Positions 1 to 7,221 of a DNA stretch of 12,251 nucleotides are shown here, one piece after another; the stretch's first letter is position 1, and every line of letters begins with the position of its first letter. The notes beneath the pieces were generated by a model. That model made no database searches. It worked only from the letters and a program-made list of their open reading frames with translations, and was not told the origin of the DNA. Origin of the DNA: Candidatus Saccharibacteria bacterium UBA1103 (GTDB lineage Bacteria; Patescibacteriota; Saccharimonadia; Saccharimonadales; Saccharimonadaceae); contig CAJPSI010000016.1 in the NCBI GenBank assembly GCA_905373275.1, forward strand, positions 1 through 12,251, in the 5' to 3' direction. The translations under genes and the position numbers were made by a program.

Positions 1-72
1 CACACGAGCCAGCCAGGCGGGTCTGAAGGAAATGATGACGAGACGAAGAGTGAGGGCTGTAGTGACGAGTAA
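1..72 (+). CDS. Possible C-terminal tail of an upstream gene (partial)
   Basis: From base 1 this frame is open for 23 codons and stops at a TAA (70-72). The peptide is short, hydrophilic and acidic (Gly, Asp, Glu and Ser rich), like a disordered C-terminal tail. No domain can be read. In many bacteria comEC lies just upstream of holA, so the tail could belong to ComEC, but nothing here proves that. A second plus frame and one minus frame are also open through this stretch, so the assignment is weak. Bases 73-145 show no recognisable terminator. Confidence 0.2.
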   Translation, partial: HTSQPGGSEGNDDETKSEGCSDE

Positions 73-152
73 TCCGGGGAAGAGGAGACCACCTGTATTG
101 CTCGTACGGAGAAGAGTTATACGTAGAGGGGAAATTACAAATCCTGCTCTGA

Positions 153-161
153 TGCTATCAT
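153..161 (+). promoter_or_regulatory. Extended -10 promoter of holA (near-leaderless)
   Basis: TGC followed by TATCAT (156-161) is an extended -10 element matching five of six consensus bases. No good -35 box sits 16-18 bases upstream. Transcription would begin about seven bases after the -10, essentially at the holA ATG (168). There is no Shine-Dalgarno sequence, so the mRNA would be leaderless. Confidence 0.5.
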
Positions 162-167
162 ATAGGT

Positions 168-1115
168 ATGATCTATTTCCTCCACGGTGACAACGACTAC
201 CTGATCAGCCGGCGAGCCAAAGAACTGCGCCAAGCATTCGCTCGGGAGCACAGCCCCGACGCTATCACCACCATTGACGGCACCGAAGTAGCACCGGCTG
301 ACCTGACCTCTCAGCTGACTGCACTCAGCCTCTTCGACCCTTATCGGCTGGTCGTCGTCTCAGCCGTTACCGCCCAGGCGGGCAACTGGACCATGCTGGA
401 GACGAACCTGGCTCATATTCCCGAGCAGACCACCGTCATCTTGACTGATATTAAAGCTCTGAGCAAAGTGCACAACCTCACTATCACTCGCACCATGAAA
501 GAGCTGAGGCGCCTCGGCGCCACGATAGAGAAGTTTGACCTGGCTAGGAGCAGCTATCAACTCCGACCGTGGCTGGAGGCAGAACTCAAGCGTCACCGGC
601 TAAGCGTCGAGCGAGGCGTTACCGATAAACTGCTTGAGCTAACGGCGGGTGAGGAGAATCAGCAAGCCCGTCTCGAACTGGAGCTAGACAAGCTGGCGCT
701 ACTAAGTGGCGAACTAACGGTTCAGCTGGTCGAGCAGTATGTTCAGCCCAGCCCCCAGACTAATGCCTTTGCCATCTTAGAGGCAGGGCTAGCCGGCGAC
801 CAAGCTAAGGTGGCACAGCTGCTTGACCGGCTGATCATGGCGGGGGAGGACAGTAATCGCTTCCTGGGGCTACTGGCCTCACAAGCCCTAGCCCTAGCCG
901 GCGTCTTGACCGGAGCTAAGGTCAAACTCAGCCCCTATCAACTGAATCAGACTCGCCAACTGGCTGAGCGCCTAGGCGATCGTCAGCTATCCCGGCGACT
1001 AGGCGAGATTGTTGAGAAGCTCGCCCGGCTGGATGGTAAAATGAAACAATCCGCACCGGATGAAGCTTGGCTCTACATCCGCACTGCATTGAGTGAGATG
1101 TGGATGGACAGCTAG
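168..1115 (+). CDS. holA: DNA polymerase III delta subunit
   Basis: This 315-aa protein is the clamp-loader delta subunit, which opens the beta sliding clamp and loads it on DNA within the Pol III holoenzyme. The N-terminus (MIYFLHGDNDYLISRRAKEL) has the family pattern of a hydrophobic strand, G-(D/E)-(D/N)-x-(Y/F) and a helix. As usual for delta, the first domain has an AAA+ fold without a functional Walker A. The middle (about 140-215) is the helical lid and the C-terminal third (about 215-310) is the collar domain. Length is slightly under the usual 330-345 aa. The ATG at 168 abuts an extended -10, suggesting leaderless translation. Its stop overlaps the convergent rpsT stop by 4 bases. 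Adjacency of holA and rpsT is common in bacteria and supports the call. Confidence 0.9.
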   Translation: MIYFLHGDNDYLISRRAKELRQAFAREHSPDAITTIDGTEVAPADLTSQLTALSLFDPYRLVVVSAVTAQAGNWTMLETNLAHIPEQTTVILTDIKALSKVHNLTITRTMKELRRLGATIEKFDLARSSYQLRPWLEAELKRHRLSVERGVTDKLLELTAGEENQQARLELELDKLALLSGELTVQLVEQYVQPSPQTNAFAILEAGLAGDQAKVAQLLDRLIMAGEDSNRFLGLLASQALALAGVLTGAKVKLSPYQLNQTRQLAERLGDRQLSRRLGEIVEKLARLDGKMKQSAPDEAWLYIRTALSEMWMDS

Positions 1116-1480
1116 CTAGCTTTGACTTTGGTCGACGCCTTACTAGTAGTGGTTTTGGCGGACTTGGCTTTACTGGTTGGCTTACCGGCTTCTTTACCGG
1201 TAGCTTTAGTCTTCGCCGGGGCTTTAGCCGGGATCTTGACGCCGGACTCTTTGGCGAGCTTAGCCAAGTGCTTGATCCGTCTAGCGGCAGCTTGTTTAGA
1301 GATGACATTCTTCTTCGCAGCGGTATCAATAGCGCTCTGAGCCTGACACATAGCACTAAAGCTGGGGCTACTCTGGAAAGCCTTGATAGCGGTGCGCATA
1401 GCCCGCTTGGTGCGCAGGTTTTGGGCATAACGGCGCTGATCCTGCTTCATCTGCTTGATGGCTGATTTGATAAGTGGCAT
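1112..1480 (-). CDS. rpsT: 30S ribosomal protein S20 with long basic tail
   Basis: S20 is a helical 16S rRNA-binding protein that assembles early into the body of the 30S subunit. The N-terminal 85 or so residues follow the family: the MPLIKSAIKQMKQDQRR opening, the RNLRTK-like segment (here AQNLRTKRAMRTAIKAF) and the IDTAAKKNVISKQAAARRIKHLAK helix. S20 is usually 85-90 aa, but this one has 122. The extra 35 or so residues are an Ala/Lys/Thr/Ser-rich tail of histone-H1-like composition, presumably disordered and RNA-binding. The ATG start has an AGGAG Shine-Dalgarno (complement of 1485-1489) four bases upstream and a well-formed promoter further up. Its TAG stop overlaps the holA stop tail-to-tail by 4 bases, leaving no room for a terminator between the genes. 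Confidence 0.92.
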   Translation of the reverse strand: MPLIKSAIKQMKQDQRRYAQNLRTKRAMRTAIKAFQSSPSFSAMCQAQSAIDTAAKKNVISKQAAARRIKHLAKLAKESGVKIPAKAPAKTKATGKEAGKPTSKAKSAKTTTSKASTKVKAS

Positions 1481-1528
1481 ATAACTCCTGTTTCTAGCGA
1501 TCCTAAGACCACCTTATTTGACAAGGCT

Positions 1529-1557
1529 ATTCTAGTGGAAAACTTAGCCTGGGTCAA
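1529..1557 (-). promoter_or_regulatory. rpsT promoter
   Basis: On the minus strand there is TTGACC (complement of 1552-1557), a 17-base spacer and TAGAAT (complement of 1529-1534). Each box matches five of six consensus bases. Predicted transcription start is near 1522, leaving a leader of about 40 bases before the rpsT ATG. This is one of the two best sigma70-type promoters in the window. Confidence 0.75.
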
Positions 1558-1579
1558 TGCAGGTGTATGGGGGCAGACT

Positions 1580-1624
1580 CATCACCGTTATCTCCTCGGT
1601 TTACTACAATATCTAACGGCGATG
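1580..1624. repeat. 11-bp inverted repeat between rpsT and the ATPase gene
   Basis: CATCACCGTTA (1580-1590) and TAACGGCGATG (1614-1624) form an 11-bp stem with one G-T pair and a 23-base loop. It lies 12 bases past the stop of the minus-strand ATPase gene and upstream of the rpsT promoter. It may terminate ATPase transcription, but neither strand has a T-run after the stem. A protein-binding site controlling rpsT is the alternative. The remaining intergenic bases show only the rpsT promoter. Confidence 0.5.
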
Positions 1625-1636
1625 AATCCGCCCGAC

Positions 1637-2893
1637 TTATACTCCCAGTGCACTCAGCGGGATCACATTTATCCCATCCGGTCGGGTATAGGCATAGCCT
1701 GAACCGACGATGACACTGCGAGAGAGAATACGCCGTCCCTTACCCTCGACGACATTCTTGGTCAGAGCAGTCAGCGCTCTGGCGCCCTCATCGACGAAAC
1801 CATCGCCCAGCTTGACCTCGAAAATAGCACAATCCCCATTCGGCTTCTCGACGACGGCATCAACCTCCAGTCCTGATGAGTCACGATAGTAGCATACATC
1901 CGCTCCCAGCCGGCTAGCGTAGACTCTGAGATCGTGGATGACCTGCGACTCGAAGACGAAGCCAGTATAATTCAAGTCGCTGAACAGGGCAGACGAATCT
2001 AGCCCTAGACAAGCAATGGCTAGTGATACATCGGCGAAGTGGCGCCTGGGTGACTTGCGAAGCTTGGCAGACGAGCGGATGTGAGTGTTCCAAGCCGGCT
2101 GATCCTCGATGATCATTAGCCGGTCAAGGGCATCAAGATAATCAACGACGGTCGGGCGGGAAATATCATCACCGGCAACATTTTGGATATCCCGGATGAA
2201 AGTTGACACTTCGGTGATAGTGGATAGATTACGAGCTAGCGACTGTAGCAGGTATTGAACTCGTACCGGGTCACGCTTGACATCAGACACTCGACTCAAG
2301 TCGACTTCGGTCAGTAGTCTGACATAAGAGGTGTTGATCTGGCGGGCGTCAGCCTCATCTAGCCCAACTAGCCCTGGCCAACCGCCAATGACCAGTCGTT
2401 GAATGATCGTGTGGATGTCGGTCTTGTACTCTTTCGCTTTGATGGGCTTACCGTCAAATAAACCAGCCAGCGAGACATAGCCGTCGGAGTAGCCTAGCTC
2501 TTGCCAAGACATAGTATGCATATGTAGCTCGATGAATCGTCCTGCTCCCGAGTGCATGCTGACCTCTTCTACCGGATTAGCGGAGCCGGTCAAGATGAAT
2601 TGACCTTTACTGCTTCGATCATCTACCGCATGGCGGATATAGTTCCAGAGTCGGGGCTGGGCTTGCCATTCATCAATCAGCCGGGGAGTGGCGCCATCCA
2701 GCAAAGCGGTCGGGTCAATTCCCATCAAAGGGGTTACCTGCGGGTCGCTATCGACTTGCAGGATGCTCTTCGCTTGTTGCTTGGCCGTCTCAGACTTACC
2801 ACAGGCTTTCGGACCTTTGATCAAGACTGCGCCGGCGACGTCGAGTGAGTGGGTCAGCTCTTGGTCAATGATGCGGGGGATGTATTGCTTCAT
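1637..2893 (-). CDS. AAA-type ATPase with DUF4143 C-terminal domain
   Basis: This 418-aa protein combines an N-terminal AAA_14-type P-loop ATPase with a C-terminal DUF4143 domain. Walker A is GPKACGKS (27-34). A Walker-B-like RLIDEWQ follows in the low 90s and a sensor-like FILTGSAN about 30 residues later. The C-terminal part carries GLEVDAVV (about 341-348) and IFEVKLG (about 357-363), an E-D...ExK arrangement typical of DUF4143 and reminiscent of PD-(D/E)XK nucleases. Family members are widespread, often horizontally moved and of unclear function; DNA binding or nuclease activity is plausible but unproven. The gene is single, with no adjacent partner on its strand. An inverted repeat touches the start codon and three 23-bp repeats lie just upstream, suggesting dedicated regulation. 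No Shine-Dalgarno is visible before the ATG. Confidence 0.82.
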   Translation of the reverse strand: MKQYIPRIIDQELTHSLDVAGAVLIKGPKACGKSETAKQQAKSILQVDSDPQVTPLMGIDPTALLDGATPRLIDEWQAQPRLWNYIRHAVDDRSSKGQFILTGSANPVEEVSMHSGAGRFIELHMHTMSWQELGYSDGYVSLAGLFDGKPIKAKEYKTDIHTIIQRLVIGGWPGLVGLDEADARQINTSYVRLLTEVDLSRVSDVKRDPVRVQYLLQSLARNLSTITEVSTFIRDIQNVAGDDISRPTVVDYLDALDRLMIIEDQPAWNTHIRSSAKLRKSPRRHFADVSLAIACLGLDSSALFSDLNYTGFVFESQVIHDLRVYASRLGADVCYYRDSSGLEVDAVVEKPNGDCAIFEVKLGDGFVDEGARALTALTKNVVEGKGRRILSRSVIVGSGYAYTRPDGINVIPLSALGV

Positions 2894-2894
2894 A

Positions 2895-2910
2895 ATGCTT
2901 ATTTAAGCAT
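2895..2910. promoter_or_regulatory. Inverted repeat at the ATPase start codon
   Basis: ATGCTTA-TT-TAAGCAT is a perfect 7-bp inverted repeat with a two-base centre. It ends one base before the minus-strand ATG (2891-2893). It could be an operator or an mRNA hairpin masking the start. Its outer three bases overlap the first 23-bp repeat. Confidence 0.5.
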
Positions 2911-2976
2911 GCTACTTTACAAATTTCCAGTATTTTACTTTACATTTTTCCAATATTTTATTTATCATTTTTCTAA
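2908..2976 (-). repeat. Three contiguous 23-bp AT-rich direct repeats
   Basis: Three units of exactly 23 bases abut without spacers: 2908-2930, 2931-2953 and 2954-2976. The middle and distal units agree at 19 of 23 positions and the middle and proximal at 17 of 23. The shared minus-strand core is GGAAA..TGTAAAGTA, loosened to AGAAAAATGATAAATA in the distal unit. The period is close to two helical turns, so each copy would face the same side of DNA. Such arrays (iterons, operator arrays) usually bind a protein cooperatively. It lies between the start of the ATPase gene and the rpoD promoter, so it could affect either. Confidence 0.65.
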
Positions 2977-3025
2977 CGACCGTAAGAGAGAGGTAGTGTA
3001 CCGGCCGAAGGATACGACTCTGCAT

Positions 3026-3054
3026 TTGTCACCGGTTAGCATCTGTGGTATCAT
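3026..3054 (+). promoter_or_regulatory. rpoD-polA promoter
   Basis: TTGTCA (3026-3031), a 17-base spacer and TATCAT (3049-3054) each match five of six consensus bases, and TGG just before the -10 makes it an extended -10. The predicted start near 3061 gives a leader of about 90 bases before rpoD. I see no strong terminator or known riboswitch in that leader. Confidence 0.72.
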
Positions 3055-3137
3055 CTAGGCTAAGTTTAAGGTCAGTGAACCTACAGGATAGATGTGCATA
3101 AACTCGAAAACACTAAAACAAAGATAACCATTGAGAG

Positions 3138-3142
3138 AGGAG
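3138..3142 (+). promoter_or_regulatory. Shine-Dalgarno of rpoD
   Basis: AGGAG lies seven bases before a GTG. This decides the GTG at 3150 as the start, because no ATG in the same frame is better placed. Confidence 0.7.
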
Positions 3143-3149
3143 TGAAGTA

Positions 3150-4247
3150 GTGGCTGATAGACCGGTCGACGAAGAATTATTAAATGACATCAATCTTGAC
3201 GAAGCGGGAGAGCCGACCGACGGCGATATTACTAGTGATATTGATGACGATACTGTCATCGAGCCCTCTGACCTGGACAGCATTTCTGATGATAGCGTTC
3301 GGGTCTATCTGCGAGAGATTGGGCGCATCCCACTATTGACGCCGGAAGAAGAAGCGGAGATTGCCTATGATATCGTTAAGAACGCTGAGCCATTGGCCGA
3401 GGCAGAGCAGAGACTCAAGGAAATCGAGGCGGAGCGAAAGAGCGAGTCTGACCCGGCGAAGCGAGCCGGCTTGCAGAAAGAAGCGACCGGCCTGCGTTTT
3501 AAGATTAAGAGGCTGAAACGACCGAAGGATAAGATGGCAGAGGCTAACATGCGCCTGGTGGTCTCGATCGCCAAGCGTTATTCGGGGCGAGGTCTGGACT
3601 TTCTCGATCTGATCCAGGAGGGCAATACAGGGTTGCTCAGAGCGGTAGAGAAGTTTGACCCGGACCGAGGCTTTAAGTTCTCGACCTATGCGACTTGGTG
3701 GATTCGCCAGGCGATTACTCGGGCGATTGCCGACCAAGCTCGGACTATCCGGATCCCGGTCCATATGGTAGAGACGATCAATAAGCTGCTGCGGACACAG
3801 CGCAAGCTAACCCAGGAGCTTAACCGAGAGCCGTCCGTCGAGGAGCTGGCAGAGGCGCTGGGCGAGACGCCGGAGAAGATCAAGTACGTCTTTAAGATCA
3901 AGCAAGATATCCAGAGTCTCGATGCCACTATCGGTGGTAGTGATGAGGACGATGCCAGCGAGCTGGGCAACTTCGTTGAGGATGATACGGCGGTTAGCCC
4001 GGAAGATGCTACTAATGATCGCTTACTGAAAGAGCAAGTCATGGAGGTGGTAGGGCAACTATCCGATCGGGAACAGAAGATCATCAAGCTTCGCTTTGGG
4101 CTGGATGGCGGGCGACAGCACACTCTAGAGGAAGTCGGTGTGGAGTTTGCGGTGACTAGAGAGCGGATTCGTCAGATAGAAGCCAAGGCGCTGATGCGGC
4201 TACGCAAGAATAAGGAGACGGAGAAACTCCACGATTATCTGAACTAA
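3150..4247 (+). CDS. rpoD: Housekeeping RNA polymerase sigma factor (sigma70/RpoD)
   Basis: This 365-aa primary sigma factor directs core RNA polymerase to -10/-35 promoters. The first 45 or so residues are acidic and stand in for a reduced region 1.1. Region 1.2 is [20 protein letters not shown] (about 50-70). Region 2 (about 130-205) contains the core-binding [18 protein letters not shown] and the -10-recognition helix [16 protein letters not shown]. Region 3 follows with [13 protein letters not shown]. Region 4.2 (about 323-350) has the -35-binding helix-turn-helix [20 protein letters not shown]. Completeness of regions 1.2 to 4.2 marks it as the main sigma, not an alternative factor. GTG start with a good Shine-Dalgarno; the stop overlaps the polA start as TAATG, so the two are translationally coupled. 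dnaG, a frequent neighbour elsewhere, is absent. Confidence 0.95.
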   Translation: MADRPVDEELLNDINLDEAGEPTDGDITSDIDDDTVIEPSDLDSISDDSVRVYLREIGRIPLLTPEEEAEIAYDIVKNAEPLAEAEQRLKEIEAERKSESDPAKRAGLQKEATGLRFKIKRLKRPKDKMAEANMRLVVSIAKRYSGRGLDFLDLIQEGNTGLLRAVEKFDPDRGFKFSTYATWWIRQAITRAIADQARTIRIPVHMVETINKLLRTQRKLTQELNREPSVEELAEALGETPEKIKYVFKIKQDIQSLDATIGGSDEDDASELGNFVEDDTAVSPEDATNDRLLKEQVMEVVGQLSDREQKIIKLRFGLDGGRQHTLEEVGVEFAVTRERIRQIEAKALMRLRKNKETEKLHDYLN

Positions 4248-6796
4248 TGAAGGATGAGCCGGCGAAACAAGCCAAGCCCAAGATCTTTGTCTTGATCGAT
4301 GGCAAATCGCTTTTCTACCGGGGGTACTATGCCATGCCTCATCTTTCGACTGCCGATGGGCGACCGACGGGCGGGGTCTACGGCTTTGCTTCGCTGGCGC
4401 TGGAGCTGGTTCGTCAGCTCAGACCGGATTATGTAGCAGTAGCTTGGGATAAAGCTAAGACCAACATCCGGCGTCGTCGGGCTATCTACCCGGAGTATAA
4501 AGCCAATCGTCACCCGGCGCCACCGGATTTTTATCAGCAGATTCCGATCTTGCGTCAGCTGCTAGGGGCGCTGGGTTGGCCTTTCTATGAGGTGGACGAC
4601 TATGAAGCAGATGATATCATCGGCACTTTGTCTAAGCAGGCTAACCGAGCCGGTATTCATACGGTGATCGCTTCGTCAGACCTGGACATGCTTCAGCTGA
4701 TCGATGATGACACCGAAGTCTATGCTCTTAAGAAGGGGCTAAGTAGTATTGATCGCTTCGACTTTAAGGCTTTTCAGGCTAAGTATGGCATCCGGGTAGA
4801 TCAGTTCTTAGATCTAAAGAGCCTTAAGGGGGATAGTAGCGACAACATCCCCGGTGTACCCGGGGTAGGCGAAAAGACGGCTGTGGCGCTACTGCAGAAG
4901 TATCATGACCTGGATGGTGTCTACGCTCACCTGGATGAAATTACCGGAGCGGCTCAGCGCAAACTGGCTGATGGTAAGGCCAGTGCCTATATGTCGAGAG
5001 AGCTGGTGCAGATTCAGTGTGATGCACCAATCCCTCTCGACTTACAGGCGGCAGACGTGGAGAAGTTGGATCGGCAGAGGCTGCGTCGGCTTCTACTGGA
5101 CCTGCAATTCACCTCACTGCTGAGGCGACTACCTGCTGATATGCAAGTGTCTGAGAGAGATGAGACGGCCGGCGCAGAGACTGCTATCGAGCTGGCAGTA
5201 GAGTTCCATGCGACTTCTTTGCCGGACAGACTGACCGGTACGGTCATGGCGGTGCCGGCTGAGGACGGTTTACTGCTCAGCGATCAGCCGGGTCAGTATT
5301 ACAAGACTAGTTACAAGCTGGCGGCAGAGTTGCTCACGGCGGTGCCGGTGGTAGCTTATGACCTGAAGGAGCTGGCTAGCCGGTTTCTCCAGCGTAATCT
5401 CCCCGTTAAGTTCGTGGCTAGCTATGACGTCGGTCACGCCGGCTTCCTGGTGGGGTCGCTCAGCAAGCCACGCACCCTAGCGGATATCTTGGCTGAGCTG
5501 TCGGATCAGTCGGAGTCAAGGCAGTTGGCCGTCGTCTATCAGCTTTGGCAGCAGACTCGTCGGCAGCTAAATCAGCTGCCTCAGTTGGCACAGTTGGCGA
5601 GTCGGGTGGATTTCCCCTTGCAGCTGGTCTTGGCCAGGATGGAGGAGCGGGGCGTCCTGGCTGATCAAGCTCAGCTGGCTCGACTGCATCAAAAGCTGGG
5701 CGACAGCTTAGCGCTATTAGAGCAAGCTATCTGGCGGGAGGTAGGCTATGAATTTAATGTAGCCAGCCCGGCTCAATTGTCCGAGGCGCTATTTACCAAG
5801 CTGGCCTTGAAGCCGACAGCTCGCAAAAATAAGCGAGGGAGCTACCCGACCGGGGCTAAGGAGCTGGCTAAACTGCGGTCGGCGCACCCGGTCATCGATC
5901 TGATCATCAAGTACCGGGAGCTGGCTAAGCTCAAGACCGGCTATGCCGATACCTTGCCCAAGCTGATTGCTCCCGACGGGCGGATTCATACGACCTTTAG
6001 CCAGAGTATCACGGCGACCGGGCGCTTGTCGTCGAGCAATCCCAATATGCAGAATATCCCCGCTCGAACCGAGCAGGGGCGAGAGATCAAGCGAGCTTTT
6101 ATCGCTCCGGTCGGTCGGGTCTTGGTCAATGCCGACTACGCCCAGTTTGAACTACGCCTAGCGGCTGCTCTGGCGGGTGATCAGGCATTGATCCGGGTCT
6201 TTGACGACCCGACTAATGACGTTCACACCATGACGGCGGCTGAAGCTTATGGGATTACTCCGGCTGAAGTTACGCCCGAGCAGCGTCGTCATGCTAAGGT
6301 GATTAACTTCGGTATTCTCTACGGCATGAGTCCGCATGGGCTAGCCGAGGCGACGGACATGAACCTGAGCGAGGCGAGAGAGTTCATCGACAAGTACTTC
6401 CGGGCTCGTCAGTCGATCCGGGATTATCAGGCGAAGGTGATTGAGCAGGCGAAGGAAGACGGCTATGTACAGACCTTGCTCGGTCGACGTCGCCCGGTAC
6501 CGGGGCTGCGATCGTCTAATACGATGGTACGGGAAGCCACTAAGCGAGCGGCTATCAACCTGCCGGTGCAAGGGACGGAGGCCGACCTAATGAAAATGGC
6601 GATGCTTAAGGTCGAGGAGATTGCCGGCGCCAGCCAGATCATGCAGGTACACGACAGCATCATGGTCGAGTGTGATGAAGCCGAGGCGGAGCGCATTGCC
6701 GGGGAGATGAAGCGGATCATGGAGCAGATCTACCCCGAGCTGGGTGTCCGCTTATTAGTCGAGACGAAGATTGGTCACGACTGGAGTCAGCTATAG
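4247..6796 (+). CDS. polA: DNA polymerase I
   Basis: This 849-aa family A polymerase fills gaps, removes RNA primers and does repair synthesis. Residues 12-290 are the 5'-3' exonuclease (FEN) domain: VLIDGKSLFYRGYYA with D18, the YEADDIIG acidic cluster, SSDLDMLQL and the helix-hairpin-helix KGDSSDNIPGVPGVGEKTA. Residues about 320-470 occupy the 3'-5' exonuclease position, but the first catalytic D-x-E motif is not found, so proofreading is probably lost. The polymerase domain follows, with motif A NADYAQFELR (D630), motif B KVINFGILYG (K684, F688, Y692) and motif C VHDS (D803). Motif A has Ala where most have Ser (DYSQ). The ATG shares one base with the rpoD stop, so expression follows rpoD. 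Palindromic element A begins five bases past the TAG. Confidence 0.95.
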   Translation: MKDEPAKQAKPKIFVLIDGKSLFYRGYYAMPHLSTADGRPTGGVYGFASLALELVRQLRPDYVAVAWDKAKTNIRRRRAIYPEYKANRHPAPPDFYQQIPILRQLLGALGWPFYEVDDYEADDIIGTLSKQANRAGIHTVIASSDLDMLQLIDDDTEVYALKKGLSSIDRFDFKAFQAKYGIRVDQFLDLKSLKGDSSDNIPGVPGVGEKTAVALLQKYHDLDGVYAHLDEITGAAQRKLADGKASAYMSRELVQIQCDAPIPLDLQAADVEKLDRQRLRRLLLDLQFTSLLRRLPADMQVSERDETAGAETAIELAVEFHATSLPDRLTGTVMAVPAEDGLLLSDQPGQYYKTSYKLAAELLTAVPVVAYDLKELASRFLQRNLPVKFVASYDVGHAGFLVGSLSKPRTLADILAELSDQSESRQLAVVYQLWQQTRRQLNQLPQLAQLASRVDFPLQLVLARMEERGVLADQAQLARLHQKLGDSLALLEQAIWREVGYEFNVASPAQLSEALFTKLALKPTARKNKRGSYPTGAKELAKLRSAHPVIDLIIKYRELAKLKTGYADTLPKLIAPDGRIHTTFSQSITATGRLSSSNPNMQNIPARTEQGREIKRAFIAPVGRVLVNADYAQFELRLAAALAGDQALIRVFDDPTNDVHTMTAAEAYGITPAEVTPEQRRHAKVINFGILYGMSPHGLAEATDMNLSEAREFIDKYFRARQSIRDYQAKVIEQAKEDGYVQTLLGRRRPVPGLRSSNTMVREATKRAAINLPVQGTEADLMKMAMLKVEEIAGASQIMQVHDSIMVECDEAEAERIAGEMKRIMEQIYPELGVRLLVETKIGHDWSQL

Positions 6797-6801
6797 CCCG
6801 C

Positions 6802-6915
6802 CCAGCACCCAGCAGATGCGTTAGTTAGACTAGCTAATTACAGTGAAGCATGATTATACACTTTTTCCGCTTAGGTAGCGTAGTGCCATGCATCCTGCTG
6901 GACTGCTGGGGCTTT
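6802..6915. repeat. Palindromic intergenic element, copy A (114 bp)
   Basis: The ends are imperfect inverted repeats: CCAGCACCCAGCAG (6802-6815) against CTGCTGGACTGCTGG (6895-6909), continued inward by ATGC pairing. The right end finishes GGGGCTTT. A second copy lies at 10338-10452. Both outer ends match copy B in the same orientation (left 14 of 14, right 19 of 21), yet the core is similar to copy B only after reverse-complementing (for example 11 identical bases GCTTAGGTAGC). The core carries a small hairpin, CGCT-TAGGT-AGCG (6869-6881). It may be a mobile or invertible palindromic repeat, or a structured RNA. No clear target duplication is seen. Confidence 0.7.
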
Positions 6916-6967
6916 ATGTATATACATAATGATACTTATGTGCTATAATGCTTATCATAAATAGGAG
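6916..6967 (+). promoter_or_regulatory. mazEF promoter and likely autoregulatory operator
   Basis: TGC-TATAAT (6941-6949) is a perfect extended -10. A perfect 12-bp palindrome, ATGTATATACAT (6916-6927), covers the -35 position. A second inverted repeat, ATGATA (6929-6934) and TATCAT (6953-6958), flanks the -10. AGGAG at 6963-6967 is the Shine-Dalgarno of the first gene. MazE-MazF complexes usually bind palindromes in their own promoter, so these are good operator candidates. The palindrome starts right where element A ends. Confidence 0.65.
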
Positions 6968-6972
6968 ACGCC

Positions 6973-7221
6973 ATGATGCAAGTAGTGATTAGTAAATGGG
7001 GCAATAGCTCGGCCATTCGATTGCCCAAGCAGCTGATGAAACGGTTGCAGCTGCAGCCGAACGATATTTTGGACTATAAAACTACAGGGGATAAAATCAT
7101 TCTGGAGAAAGCCGGTAAAGCTCCGGAGCTGACGGTGGAGGAGCTTTTCAGAGGCTACAAGGGGAAGCCGGTCAATATCACCCCGGTGGTGTTTAAGAGT
7201 ACCGGGAACGAGCGGTGGTAA
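6973..7221 (+). CDS. MazE-like antitoxin (AbrB/SpoVT fold)
   Basis: This 82-aa protein has an N-terminal swapped-hairpin AbrB DNA-binding domain: VISKWGNSSAIRLPKQLMKRLQLQPNDILDY (about 4-34), with the WGNSSAIRLPK signature of MazE-type antitoxins. The C-terminal 40 residues are extended and would wrap the toxin to neutralise it, and the dimer would repress its own promoter. AGGAG is five bases before the first ATG; a second ATG follows directly, so the start may be 6973 or 6976. Its TAA shares a base with the toxin ATG, giving the coupling expected for a toxin-antitoxin pair. I do not assign a formal symbol because family subtypes vary. Confidence 0.85.
   Translation: MMQVVISKWGNSSAIRLPKQLMKRLQLQPNDILDYKTTGDKIILEKAGKAPELTVEELFRGYKGKPVNITPVVFKSTGNERW

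Noticed and set aside
1..167. Minus-strand frame open across the whole left edge with a hydrophobic translation
   Set aside because: It has no usable start codon or ribosome site, and continues only as antisense of holA. It is probably the complement of a hydrophilic plus-strand tail.
928..1428. 166-codon open frame on the minus strand across holA and rpsT
   Set aside because: It is an antisense shadow; the translation is low-complexity (Arg, Pro, Ser rich) and the same DNA is clearly coding for holA and rpsT in other frames.
2908..2976. CRISPR array
   Set aside because: The 23-bp units abut directly with no spacers, and no cas genes are present.
6802..6915. Element A as a simple rho-independent terminator of polA
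   Set aside because: The stem arms are separated by about 80 bases, the T-run is only three, and an equivalent copy lies between divergent genes where no transcript needs ending.
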